This document shows, piece after piece, positions 7,421 to 15,800 of a DNA stretch of 19,324 nucleotides. A program made the position numbers and the translations under genes. The notes beneath the pieces were generated by a model. The model searched no databases. It was not told where the DNA came from and saw nothing but the letters and a program-made list of their open reading frames with translations. Positions within the stretch are counted from its first letter, which is position 1. Each line of letters opens with the position of its first letter. This DNA is from an uncultured Clostridium sp. (GTDB taxonomy: Bacteria > Bacillota > Clostridia > TANB77 > CAG-508): the NCBI GenBank assembly GCA_947062645.1, contig CAMSQT010000006.1, positions 1 through 19,324 on the forward strand. The letters are read 5' to 3'.

Positions 7421-7942
7421 TAGTAACTGGCATACTATTACACTTACAATAATTCCTACTATGTCTGCTGCTAAGGCTGCTAATAATACAAATCTGGTAT
7501 TTTTTACTTTAATGGTTGCTGTATAAACAGCAATGGTATAAAGTGTTGTTTCTGTTGACCCCATGATAGTAGATGCTATCATCCCAATTTTGCTATCTAC
7601 TCCATAATTTTTCATAATGTCTGTTGCTATAGCAATGGAACCACTACCGGAAATTGGTCTTAACATGGCAAGTGGCATAATTTCGCTAGGAAAGTGAAAA
7701 ACATTTAATAATGGTGTGATAAAGTTAATGATAATATCTAGAATTCCTGAACTTCTTAATGCACCAATTGCAACAAATAGACCGACTAGCGTTGGTAAAA
7801 TACTAATTACGATTTCTAGTCCTTCTTTTGCACCTTCTAAAAAATTGTCAAATACTTTGTTTTTTTCTATTAATCCATATATAACAATTAATAAAATAAT
7901 TGCTGGCATGGCTAAATTGGATAGGTAATTAATGATTTTCAC
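7418..7942 (-). CDS. spmB: spore maturation protein B
   Basis: Membrane protein of the nucleoside-transporter Gate family that works with SpmA in spore-core dehydration. It has 174 residues, close to the usual length. It has a hydrophobic N-terminus (IINYLSNLAMPAIILLIVIYG), then NFLEGAKEGLEIVISILPTLVGLFVAIGALRSSG, and the typical MLRPISGSGSIAIATD and IMGSTETTLYTIAVY motifs. The start is GTG at 7942, with AGGAG 7 bases upstream. It follows spmA by 12 bases, so the pair is cotranscribed. Both CGG trinucleotides on the coding strand fall across codons (TCC GGT, GTC GGT) and cause no shift, a useful internal control. A dispersed repeat overlaps the stop. Confidence 0.94.
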   Translation of the reverse strand: MKIINYLSNLAMPAIILLIVIYGLIEKNKVFDNFLEGAKEGLEIVISILPTLVGLFVAIGALRSSGILDIIINFITPLLNVFHFPSEIMPLAMLRPISGSGSIAIATDIMKNYGVDSKIGMIASTIMGSTETTLYTIAVYTATIKVKNTRFVLLAALAADIVGIIVSVIVCQLL

Positions 7943-7954
7943 AATTTTTCTCCT

Positions 7955-8544
7955 TTATTGTTTTTTCTTACTTCTTTTTATTAATATCATAGCTACTGTA
8001 ATTCCGTGTTATGGCAGCACAAATAGTGGCAATCCATACGCCAAATACAATTGCTGTTGGATTTTTAGAACCTAACGAATTACGAATAGCAATTACGGTA
8101 GTTGGGATAATTTGGATGGAAGCTGTATTTAATACTATAAATACTAACATAGAATTACTTAATGTATCTTTTTTTTCGTTTTCTTTTTGCATAGATTTCA
8201 TGGCTTTTAAGCCTAATGGCGTTGCTGCATTTCCTAATCCTAAAATATTGGCAATCATATTCATGGAAATTTCTTTTTGTATTTGTTTATTTTTTCTCAT
8301 TTCTGGAAATAATATCTTTATAATAGGCATTAATAAATTTGTTAATTTATCAATAATTGTGGTTTTGTTGGCTATTTGCATGATTCCATTCCATAGACAC
8401 ATCGTTCCTAGTAATTCGATGGATAATTTTATGGCATCATTTGTGCTAGCAAATATACTTTTATTTAAATTTTCTAGGTTTCCGTGAAAAAATAGCATAA
8501 GCAAAGGAAACCGCTATAAATATAGGCCATATGGTATTTAACAT
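7955..8544 (-). CDS. spmA: spore maturation protein A, with two CGG +1 shift sites
   Basis: Partner of SpmB in spore-core dehydration, a Gate-family membrane protein. A naive ORF call starts at 8504 and ends in TRNYSSYDINKKK, but both ends are wrong if CGGN is Gly. Starting at ATG 8544 (TAGGTG upstream), reading CGGA 8484-8481 as Gly21 gives AYAIFSGNLENLNKSIF, matching the SpmA N-terminus. Reading CGGA 8006-8003 as Gly180 gives ATICAAITGITVAMILIK, restoring the hydrophobic last helix and a basic tail. The stop TAA (7957-7955) then directly precedes the spmB ribosome binding site. The total is 195 residues; Bacillus SpmA is about 196. Conserved LGNAATPLGLKAM and LNTASIQIIPTTVIAIR are present. 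A CATAAACTT upstream faintly resembles a sigma-E -10. Confidence 0.9.
8003..8006 (-). other. CGGA +1 shift site 2 in spmA (Gly180)
   Basis: Context is ATA ACA CGG AAT. Frame 0 runs on for 11 polar codons after it, so no break is visible. The +1 frame gives a membrane-like GITVAMILIK tail and a stop abutting the spmB RBS. Confidence 0.8.
8481..8484 (-). other. CGGA +1 shift site 1 in spmA (Gly21)
   Basis: Context is TTT TCA CGG AAA CCT; frame 0 reaches TAA seven codons later. Reading CGGA as Gly joins the true N-terminus to the main frame as FSGNLENL. Confidence 0.87.
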
Positions 8545-8597
8545 GGTTATCACCTAGCTAAGTTTATGAAAAAAATTGACTTTTTATTACAATATAA

Positions 8598-8626
8598 TTG
8601 ACCTACATTTTTATTTGTGATATTAT
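8598..8626 (+). promoter_or_regulatory. promoter of the AbrB-like gene
   Basis: TTGACC (8598-8603), a 17-base spacer ending in TGTGA and TATTAT (8621-8626). The start codon at 8672 follows with AAGGAGG in between. Confidence 0.6.
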
Positions 8627-8671
8627 AAATACGGATTTGTAAAAATATTACTTTTAAGGAGGATGGATTGT

Positions 8672-8926
8672 ATGAAATCAACTGGAATTATTAGAAGAGT
8701 AGATGAACTTGGTAGAGTTGTTATTCCAATAGAGATTAGAAATCAGTTTCATATCGTAGAAAAGGATCCTATTGAAATATATGTTGATGGTTCTTCCATT
8801 ATTTTGAAAAAATTCGAACCAAATTGTATTTTCTGCGGTAATAATGAAAACTTGTTAGCTTATAATGATAAATTAATTTGTGACAATTGTGCTAAAAAAA
8901 TAGGTACTTTAAAAGCCAACAAATAA
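8672..8926 (+). CDS. abrB: AbrB/SpoVT-family transition-state regulator with a zinc-finger-like tail
   Basis: Dimeric swapped-hairpin DNA-binding protein, 84 residues. Residues 1-45 carry the AbrB N-terminal domain: STGIIRRVDELGRVVIPIEIR. The C-terminal part has two Cys pairs, CIFC and CDNC, spaced as in a small zinc ribbon, which is common in clostridial members. ATG 8672 is preferred over the in-frame ATG at 8663 because AGGAGG ends right before 8663 and the family starts with MK-S/A-TG. The gene is convergent with rsmI/trmN6, the same arrangement as abrB in Bacillus, supporting the name; SpoVT-like function cannot be excluded. The one CGG (TGC GGT) is out of frame. Confidence 0.9.
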   Translation: MKSTGIIRRVDELGRVVIPIEIRNQFHIVEKDPIEIYVDGSSIILKKFEPNCIFCGNNENLLAYNDKLICDNCAKKIGTLKANK

Positions 8927-8944
8927 GAAGTACTTTAAATAAAA

Positions 8945-8974
8945 AAACCACATAATAAATTATGTGGTTTTCTT
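8945..8974. terminator. bidirectional terminator between abrB and rsmI
   Basis: AAACCACATAAT (8945-8956) and ATTATGTGGTTT (8959-8970) form a perfect 12-bp stem. A's precede and T's follow it, so it can end both the plus-strand abrB and the minus-strand rsmI transcripts. Confidence 0.85.
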
Positions 8975-9799
8975 TTATTTTATAAATTTTTGATAAATTT
9001 CATTTTTACTTAAATTTCTATCTTTTGCTATTTTTTTAATAATTTCTTTTTTTTCAAACCCTTGATTTTCATACATTTTATAATGTTCTTCTAGTGTTAT
9101 ATTTTCGTAATTATTTGTTTTTTGCTCCTTTTTATTACCTTCTATAATTAATACCATTTCTCCTTTTAAATTTTCTGCTTTTTCTATGATATTTTGTATC
9201 TCTTCTCTTATAAATTCTTCATGTATTTTTGTTAATTCCCTTGCTAAAGTAATTTTTCTATTTTCTAATATTTTTTCTAAATCTTTTAAAGTGGTTTGTA
9301 ATTTATGTGGTGCTTCATATAAAATAATCGTTTTTTTCGAATTTTTAATTTCTTCTAATTTTTCTTTTCTCAATTTTTTATTTAATGGTAAAAACCCTAA
9401 AAAATTGAACTCTTTTGTCTCTAAGCCAGAAGCAATTAAAGCATTTATCATAGCACAAGCACCTGGAATTGGAATTACTTCAATATTCTCTTCAATACAA
9501 TTTTTAATCACCACTTCTCCTGGATCGCAAATACCAGGAGTTCCTGCATCTGAAACAATAGCAATATCTTGTCCTTCTAATAATTTTTCTATTAAATTTT
9601 TGGTTTTAACCTCTTCATTATGCCTATGATAACTAATTAATGGCTTTGTTATTTTTAAATGATTTAATAATTTTAAAGTATGTCTTGTATCCTCTGCTGC
9701 AATAATATCTACTTCTTGTAATGTTTTGATTGCTCGCAAAGTGATATCTTCCAAATTTCCTATTGGTGTTGCTACAACATATAATTTTCCTTTTTTCAT
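8975..9799 (-). CDS. rsmI: 16S rRNA (cytidine1402-2'-O)-methyltransferase
   Basis: Tetrapyrrole-methylase-fold enzyme that 2'-O-methylates C1402 of 16S rRNA. It has 274 residues, the normal length. Conserved motifs are LYVVATPIGNLEDITLRA at the start, AAEDTRHTLKLL, SDAGTPGICDPG and PIPGACA, all near the SAM pocket, then FLGFLPL and LYEAPHKL. The C-terminal region is Lys/Glu/Asn-rich. AAAGGAC lies 5 bases before the ATG. The gene begins 27 bases after the trmN6 stop, so they form one operon. No in-frame CGG. Confidence 0.96.
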   Translation of the reverse strand: MKKGKLYVVATPIGNLEDITLRAIKTLQEVDIIAAEDTRHTLKLLNHLKITKPLISYHRHNEEVKTKNLIEKLLEGQDIAIVSDAGTPGICDPGEVVIKNCIEENIEVIPIPGACAMINALIASGLETKEFNFLGFLPLNKKLRKEKLEEIKNSKKTIILYEAPHKLQTTLKDLEKILENRKITLARELTKIHEEFIREEIQNIIEKAENLKGEMVLIIEGNKKEQKTNNYENITLEEHYKMYENQGFEKKEIIKKIAKDRNLSKNEIYQKFIK

Positions 9800-9826
9800 T
9801 TTTCGTCCTTTCTTTTTGGCAATTTC

Positions 9827-10567
9827 TTATTTATTATATATTTTTTTTATTTCTTCTGTATATTCTCCTTCTTGTTTATAAATATATAAATTTTTTTCTA
9901 TTTTTAAAAATGGTTTTGCATTTTTTATTCCTTTTATCAAAATTAATTTAGGTTCACTTCTTTCATTGGCGTAGACGAATCGTAAAATTTTTGGCTCTAT
10001 TTTATAATTCCTCATAAGTGCTAAAATATCTACTAATCTTTCTGGTCTATGTACCATGTAAAATTCGCCTTTATCTTTTAATAAATCTTTTGAAGTTTTT
10101 ATAAAATCCTCCAAAGTTGCAGTTGTTTCATGTCTTGCAATAATTTTCTTTTCTTCTTCATTTTTTATTCCCGTTCCTTTTTTCTTATAAGGTGGATTAG
10201 TTACAATAGCATCAAATGTATTTTTTTCGAATTTTTGGACAAGGTTTTTTACATCTTCATTTATTATTTTAAATTTATTTTCTAATTTATTTAGTTTTAT
10301 ACTTTTTTTTGCCATTTCAAATACTTCGTTTTGTTTTTCTATTCCTATGATTTCTTTTAATTTTGTTTTTTCGCATAAAAGGGTTGCTATGATTCCTGTT
10401 CCGGTTCCTAAATCTAATACTTTACTATTTTCTTTTATTTCTTTTGCAAAGTCTGTTAATAAGATACTGTCAATTCCAAAACAAAATCCTTTTTTGTCTT
10501 GAATTATTTTTAAATTTTTAAATTGCAAATCTTCTATTTTTTCATTTTTATTTAATTTTATTTCCAT
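9827..10567 (-). CDS. trmN6: tRNA1(Val) adenine37-N6-methyltransferase-like protein (TrmN6/YabB)
   Basis: Class I SAM-dependent methyltransferase, 246 residues. The SAM-binding motif VLDLGTGTGIIATLL is at about residues 50-64 and the N6-adenine catalytic motif NPPY at about residue 125, preceded by FDAIVT. The N-terminal FGIDSILLTDFA is typical of the YabB/TrmN6 group. The next gene is rsmI, as in the yabB-rsmI order of Bacillus. The coding-strand CGGs (ACG GGA, ACC GGA) are out of frame and cause no shift. The exact tRNA target is inferred from the family. Confidence 0.88.
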   Translation of the reverse strand: MEIKLNKNEKIEDLQFKNLKIIQDKKGFCFGIDSILLTDFAKEIKENSKVLDLGTGTGIIATLLCEKTKLKEIIGIEKQNEVFEMAKKSIKLNKLENKFKIINEDVKNLVQKFEKNTFDAIVTNPPYKKKGTGIKNEEEKKIIARHETTATLEDFIKTSKDLLKDKGEFYMVHRPERLVDILALMRNYKIEPKILRFVYANERSEPKLILIKGIKNAKPFLKIEKNLYIYKQEGEYTEEIKKIYNK

Positions 10568-11165
10568 TTTATTTTTTCCTTTTTATTTATTTTTAATTAT
10601 TTTATTTTTTAATATAATTTTCATTATAATTAATTATTTATTTAATTTAATTTTTATTTTTAATTGTTTATATTATAAAATAATTTAAATTTTTATTTGT
10701 ATTTTTATTTATTTAACAATTTATTTTTTATTTTCAATTAAAAATTATTTAAATTAATTTTCTTTTTTGATTTTTTCTTTTATACTAATTCACTTTTTTA
10801 TTTCTGTATTAGGATTAGCTTACATTTTTCAGAATAATTTTTCCTTAACTATCATTTTCTTTTTTACTATATGTTAACCATTTCTTTGTTTTTTTCATCC
10901 CTTATTTGTTTTTCTCATTTTCCTTTAATGCCTAGTACTTTTTCTTTTTTTATTTATGAATTTTTGCTGTTTTTTCTTTTATTTTTTATCTTGTTTTTTC
11001 TTTTTCATTTTGATTTTATTTCTGTTTACATATTCTAATTATTTTTTGGTTTTCCTCTTTTTTATGAATTGATATTTTATTTCTTTTGCACACTTTTTTT
11101 ATTTCTTTCATATTATACTATAAAATTTATCATTTTGCAAAATTTGATTTTAGGAGATATTAAAA
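10568..11165. other. 598-bp very AT-rich, pyrimidine-biased region without a gene
   Basis: The plus strand is mostly T with some C, in long runs such as TTTTCTTTTTTGATTTTTTC. No frame on either strand gives a believable protein, and no RNA gene was recognised. It may be decayed DNA or a long untranslated or spacer region. Confidence 0.6.
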
Positions 11166-11348
11166 ATGAATCATTATTATTTGAATGAAAATAATAGAGG
11201 AGAAAAAAATCCTCCTCATAAAAAATCTTTTAATTTTAATTTATATAAAAAAAATACAATTAATTCTATTCATGATGTTGAATATTTTTTAAATAATTTT
11301 CAACGTAATTTTAAATATTTAAAATTATTTAAAATTATGAAAAAATAA
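11166..11348 (+). CDS. small basic unknown protein, 60 residues
   Basis: I do not recognise it. TAGGAG lies about 8-10 bases before the ATG, a good ribosome binding site in a region otherwise almost free of G, which favours a real gene. The product is rich in Asn, Lys, Phe and Tyr. It has a hydrophilic first half (NENNRGEKNPPHKK) and a helical second half (IHDVEYFLNNFQRNFKYLK). No membrane segment. The flanking DNA is featureless and very AT-rich. It may be chance. Confidence 0.4.
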   Translation: MNHYYLNENNRGEKNPPHKKSFNFNLYKKNTINSIHDVEYFLNNFQRNFKYLKLFKIMKK

Positions 11349-11813
11349 TTTATTTTTTATTATTTTATTTTTATTGTCTTTTGTTATTAATTTTATTTTT
11401 TACTTTTTATTTTTAATTTTTATATTTTTTAATTACGTTTTTTGGTTTTTTAATTTTTTTGTTCTTATTTAAATTTTCTCTAGTTTACTTTTATTTATTT
11501 TAATATTTTGTTTTCTTAACCATTTTGTTTCTTATTGGTTATTTTTTTGTTATACTATCTACTATTTCCTCATTGTATGTAAACCTTTTTTATGTTTTTT
11601 TGCTTTATTTTCATTTCTTTGTTTTCTCTTTATTGCCTAACATTTTACTGCTTTTTTTCGAAGTTTTTCAAATAATTTTTTCTCTTTTTATTTTTCTTTT
11701 ATTGAACTTCGCTTTCTTAGTTTTATTCAGTTCTTTTTCTTTCTATTTTTCTTTTTACTGTTTACATATTTCCTTTAATTTAATAATTTTCAACACATAA
11801 ACTGATATTTATT
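11349..11813. other. 465-bp T-rich stretch without a credible gene
   Basis: Continues the pyrimidine-biased AT-rich region. A 91-residue plus-strand ORF (11525-11800) is almost entirely Phe/Leu/Ile/Ser, which any T-rich DNA would encode, and it has no convincing ribosome binding site. The minus strand is full of stops. Confidence 0.55.
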
Positions 11814-12374
11814 TTATGAATTTAAATTATTTTTTCTACTATAAATTTCATTAAATTCTTGATGCTCATTTCCATCAATCATTATTTTTACTTTATTAAT
11901 TTCTGTTAATTCAGTTACAGTATTAACAATACAATTTATTAAATTATTTTTTTCATTTTCTATTTCTTTTGCAAAATTTAAAAATTCAGGTGAAAAATCT
12001 AATACCACACAATCTTGTTCAAAATAAGTTTTATTTAATTTTGTCCCTTCTGGTATTATTTTTTTATTTTTTTCATTTTTAGGACCCTCTATTAATAAAT
12101 TAATTAATTTTTCATGAGCATTGTTCATTACTTCTTTTATATCAATTAATCTTGCTTCTGGATTTAATTCATTCGTTTCTTTATTCGGAAAATATAAACT
12201 AATAATTGTCTGCCTTGCTTGCTCTTCTGTAATTTCTTCTTCTGGTGTATACTCCTCTACCTCTGCTTTCGTTTCTACTTGTTTGTTTTTTACATATTTA
12301 ATAGCAAAATATCCTCCTATTAAAATAACAATTAATGCAATAAAAAAAATAATCCCTATTTTCTTGTTTTTCAT
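11814..12374 (-). CDS. GerMN-domain membrane-anchored protein
   Basis: 186 residues. An N-terminal membrane segment (about residues 5-27, IGIIFFIALIVILIGGYFAI) is followed by an acidic linker (EVEEYTPEEEITEEQ) and an extracytoplasmic GerMN domain: ISLYFPNKETNELNPEARLIDI, then LINLLIEGPKN, IPEGTKLNKTYFEQDCVVLDFS and the C-terminal VTELTEINKVKIMIDG. GerMN domains occur in GerM, needed for spore germination and sporulation in Bacillus, and in other cell-envelope proteins. GGAGG is 6 bases before the ATG. It lies alone, divergent from the activase gene. No in-frame CGG. Confidence 0.85.
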   Translation of the reverse strand: MKNKKIGIIFFIALIVILIGGYFAIKYVKNKQVETKAEVEEYTPEEEITEEQARQTIISLYFPNKETNELNPEARLIDIKEVMNNAHEKLINLLIEGPKNEKNKKIIPEGTKLNKTYFEQDCVVLDFSPEFLNFAKEIENEKNNLINCIVNTVTELTEINKVKIMIDGNEHQEFNEIYSRKNNLNS

Positions 12375-12450
12375 AAACTTCCTCCTTATACCTTTTTATT
12401 TATTACTAATTTTATTATGTGTTTGTCCTTTTTAGAACTTTTTTCGAAAA

Positions 12451-12709
12451 AGGGACTGGGGGACGTTCCTAAAATCCCTATTGTGGGGATGGGGGGACAC
12501 TCCTTCAAATATTTTTTATGAATTTTAGTAAAATAATCATTTGTTAAAATAAAAGTTTTGATTGAAAGTAATTGAGTTAGAAATTAGCTTGAACGATAAA
12601 CTTTTATTTTAATGAATGATTGTTCTTAAAAGACTTCTTAAATAAAAACATTCGAAGGAGTGTCCCCCCATCCCCACAATAGGGATTTTAGGAACGTCCC
12701 CTAGTCCCT
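12451..12709. repeat. MITE-like element: 56-bp near-perfect terminal inverted repeats
   Basis: The arm 12451-12506 (AGGGACTGGGGGACGTTCC ... GGGGGGACACTCCTTC) and the arm 12654-12709 are reverse complements with a single G/A difference. The interior is also partly self-complementary: AATCATTTGTTAAAATAAAAG near 12536-12556 pairs with CTTTTATTTTAATGAATGATT near 12601-12621. The whole 259 bp can fold into one long hairpin. The G-rich arms stand out from the AT-rich surroundings. No transposase is present, so it would need to be mobilised in trans. Confidence 0.8.
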
Positions 12710-12724
12710 GCAAGATTTTTCCAT

Positions 12725-12753
12725 TTGACAAAACGCTGTTTTCCGTATAAAAT
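12725..12753 (+). promoter_or_regulatory. promoter of the activase gene
   Basis: TTGACA (12725-12730), a 17-base spacer and TAAAAT (12748-12753), about 50 bases before ATG 12802. It starts 16 bases after the end of the MITE-like repeat. Confidence 0.6.
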
Positions 12754-12801
12754 TAGGGTGGTTACATAGATTTTTTATGTACTAGAGAGAAGGGTTTTAT
12801 C

Positions 12802-15800
12802 ATGAAGAGTTTTCAAAATATAGATAATAATAGTAATGATGTTTTACATGTTGGGCTAGATGTTGGCTCTACTACGGTTAAAATTATTGTTATGGATAAA
12901 AATAGAAACACAATTTATCAAGATTATAAAAGACATTTTTCAGATACGAAGAATACGGTTTGTAATGTGCTAGAAGAGTTGCTTGCCAAGTATCCTTCTT
13001 GTTCGTTTACGTTGGCTCTTACGGGTTCAGGGGCTATGTCTGCTGCTAAGTTTTTGGGCGTTAGTTTTATTCAAGAGGTTGTTTCTTGTAAACGTGCTGT
13101 TGAACTGTATATCCCTAAGACAGATGTAGTAATTGAACTAGGTCGGAGAAGATGCTAAGATTATTTATTTTGACCAATCCATTGAGCAACGTATGAACCG
13201 GTACTTGTGCTGGTCGGTACAGGGGCATTTCTGGATCAAATGGCTTCTTTACTTCATACGGATACAGCTGGTTTGAATGAACTTGCCAAAAATTATTCTA
13301 CGATTTATCCTATTGCTTCTCGTTGTGGCGTTTTTGCAAAAACTGATATTCAACCTTTGATTAATGAAGGGGCTGCAAAGGAAGATATTGCTGCTTCTAT
13401 TTTTCAAGCGGTTGTTAATCAAACGATTAGTGGACTTGCTTGTGGTAGGCCAATTCGTGGTAATGTTGCTTTTTTAGGTGGTCCTTTAAATTACTTGTCT
13501 CAACTTAGAATTCGCTTTATCGAAACTTTACATCTAAAAGAAGACGAGATTATTGTGCCAGAAGAAGCACATCTTTTGGTAGCAAAAGGGGCTGCTTTGG
13601 ATTCTATTTCTTCTAATGTAATTACTACAAATGAGTTATATGATAAAATTGAGAATTTAAAGAATTCTCAAGATAATACAACAAAGCCATTAGAACCTTT
13701 ATTTAAGGATAAAGAGGATTATGAAATTTTCAAAAATAGACATAATGAAGCTTCTGTCACAAAGGCTTCTTTAGAAGGCTATGAAGGTGATTGTTATCTT
13801 GGAATTGATGCTGGTTCTACTACTACTAAATTGGTTTTAATTGATAAAGATGGCAAACTTCTTTATTCGTTATATGGTAATAATGAAGGAAATCCACTTA
13901 AAAGTGTTATGAATATGCTAAAAGAAGTTTACGAAGTATTACCTAAAAAGGCTATTTTGCGTTATAGTGGCGTAACTCGGTTATGGTGAAAAATTAATTC
14001 AAACTGCTCTAAATGTAGATTTAAATGAGATTGAAACCATTGCTCATTATACGGCTGCTAAAACTTTCGAACCTAATGTTACGGCCATTGTTGATATTGG
14101 TGGACAAGATATGAAATATATTCGTATGAAGGATGGTTCGATTGATAATATCATGCTAAATGAGGCTTGTTCTTCAGGTTGTGGTTCTTTTATTGAAACT
14201 TTTGCAAAAAGCTTAAACCTAGAAATTGCAGATTTTGTAAAAGAAGCTATCAATGCTAAAAGGCCTGTAGATTTAGGTTCTCGTTGTACAGTATTTATGA
14301 ATTCAAAAATAAAACAAGCACAAAAAGAAGGCTATACGGTTGGCGATATTTCTAGTGGTTTGTCTTATTCTGTTATTAAAAATGCCATCCAAAAGGTTAT
14401 GAAGGTACGAGATATAGAAACGCTTGGAAAACACATTGTTGTGCAAGGCGGAACATTTTATAATGATGCGGTTTTGCGTGCTTTTGAATTAATTGTAGGA
14501 AAAAATGTAATTCGTCCTACTATTTCTGGCTTGATGGGGGCTTACGGAATGGCTCTTTTAGCCAAAGAACAGTATGAAGCAAATTTGGATATGGATTATA
14601 CTTCTACACTTTTAAAAATAGACGAATTAGATAAATTAGAAATTAAAATTACCCATACACGTTGTAAAAACTGCGAAAATAATTGTAAATTAACTATTAA
14701 TAAATTTAGTAACGGACAAATTCATGTATCTGGTAATCGTTGTGAAAAAGGTGCTGGCGTTGTTACGAAAGCAAAAGAATTGCCAAATATTATTCAATAT
14801 AAACAAAAAAGGCTTTTTGATTACGAACCTTTAGAAGAGCAATTGGCTCCAAGAGGTGTAATTGGAATTCCTAGGGTTTTAAACATGTATGAAGATTATC
14901 CATTTTGGTTTACTTTTTTAAGTAGTTTAGGCTTTCGTGTTATTCTTTCGAAAAAAAGTACTCGTAAAACCTATGAAAAAGGTATGGAATCTATGCCATC
15001 TGAGTCAGTTTGCTATCCAGCAAAACTTTCCCATGGTCATATTGAAGATTTACTAGAGCAAGGTATTAAAACCATCTTTTATCCTTGTATGCCATACTCT
15101 AGAAAGGAATATGAAAAGGCAGATAATCACTATAATTGTCCTATTGTTATTTCTTATGCTGAAGTGCTAAAAAATAATGTGGAAGGATTGAAAAAAGATG
15201 ACATAAAATTTTTAAATCCATTTTTGCCTTTTGACAAGAAAAATTTAGTAAAGAAAATCTTGGAATTAGACGAGTTTAAGTGTTATCATTTTACAAAAGC
15301 AGAATTACTAAAGGCTGCCGAAAAAGCAGAATTAGAATACCAAAAATGTAAAAAGGATATCCAAAATAAAGGTACCCAAACGGTAAAATACTTAGAAGAA
15401 AATCATCTGAAAGGTATTGTATTAGCGGGAAGACCTTATCATGTAGACCCTGAAATTAACCATGGAATTGATACTTTGATTACTTCTTTAGGGCTTAGCG
15501 TATTAACAGAAGATAGTATTGCCGATAAAACAGAAGCTAAAAGACCAATTCGAGTAGTTGATCAATGGGTATATCATGCAAGATTGTATGCAGCTGCTGA
15601 TTTTGTAGGAAAGCATGATTGTTTAGAATTGATTCAATTAAATTCGTTTGGTTGTGGTGTGGATGCTGTTACAACTGACCAAGTAGAGGAAATTTTAACT
15701 AGCTTTAATAAAATGTATACTTTAATTAAGATTGACGAGGTTAATAACTTAGGGGCTGTTAGAATTCGTATTCGTTCGCTTTTAGCTAGTATGAAAAAAC

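Larger units (their letters stand above)
12375..12801. other. 427-bp divergent intergenic region holding a MITE-like repeat
   Basis: Lies between the divergent GerMN and activase genes. It contains a 12-bp TTTTTCGAAAAA-type palindrome near 12438-12450, the long inverted repeat 12451-12709, and the activase promoter. No ORF of interest. Confidence 0.7.

Noticed and set aside
11525..11800. 91-residue hydrophobic ORF on the plus strand
   Set aside because: Phe/Leu/Ile/Ser composition is what T-rich DNA gives by chance; no ribosome binding site.
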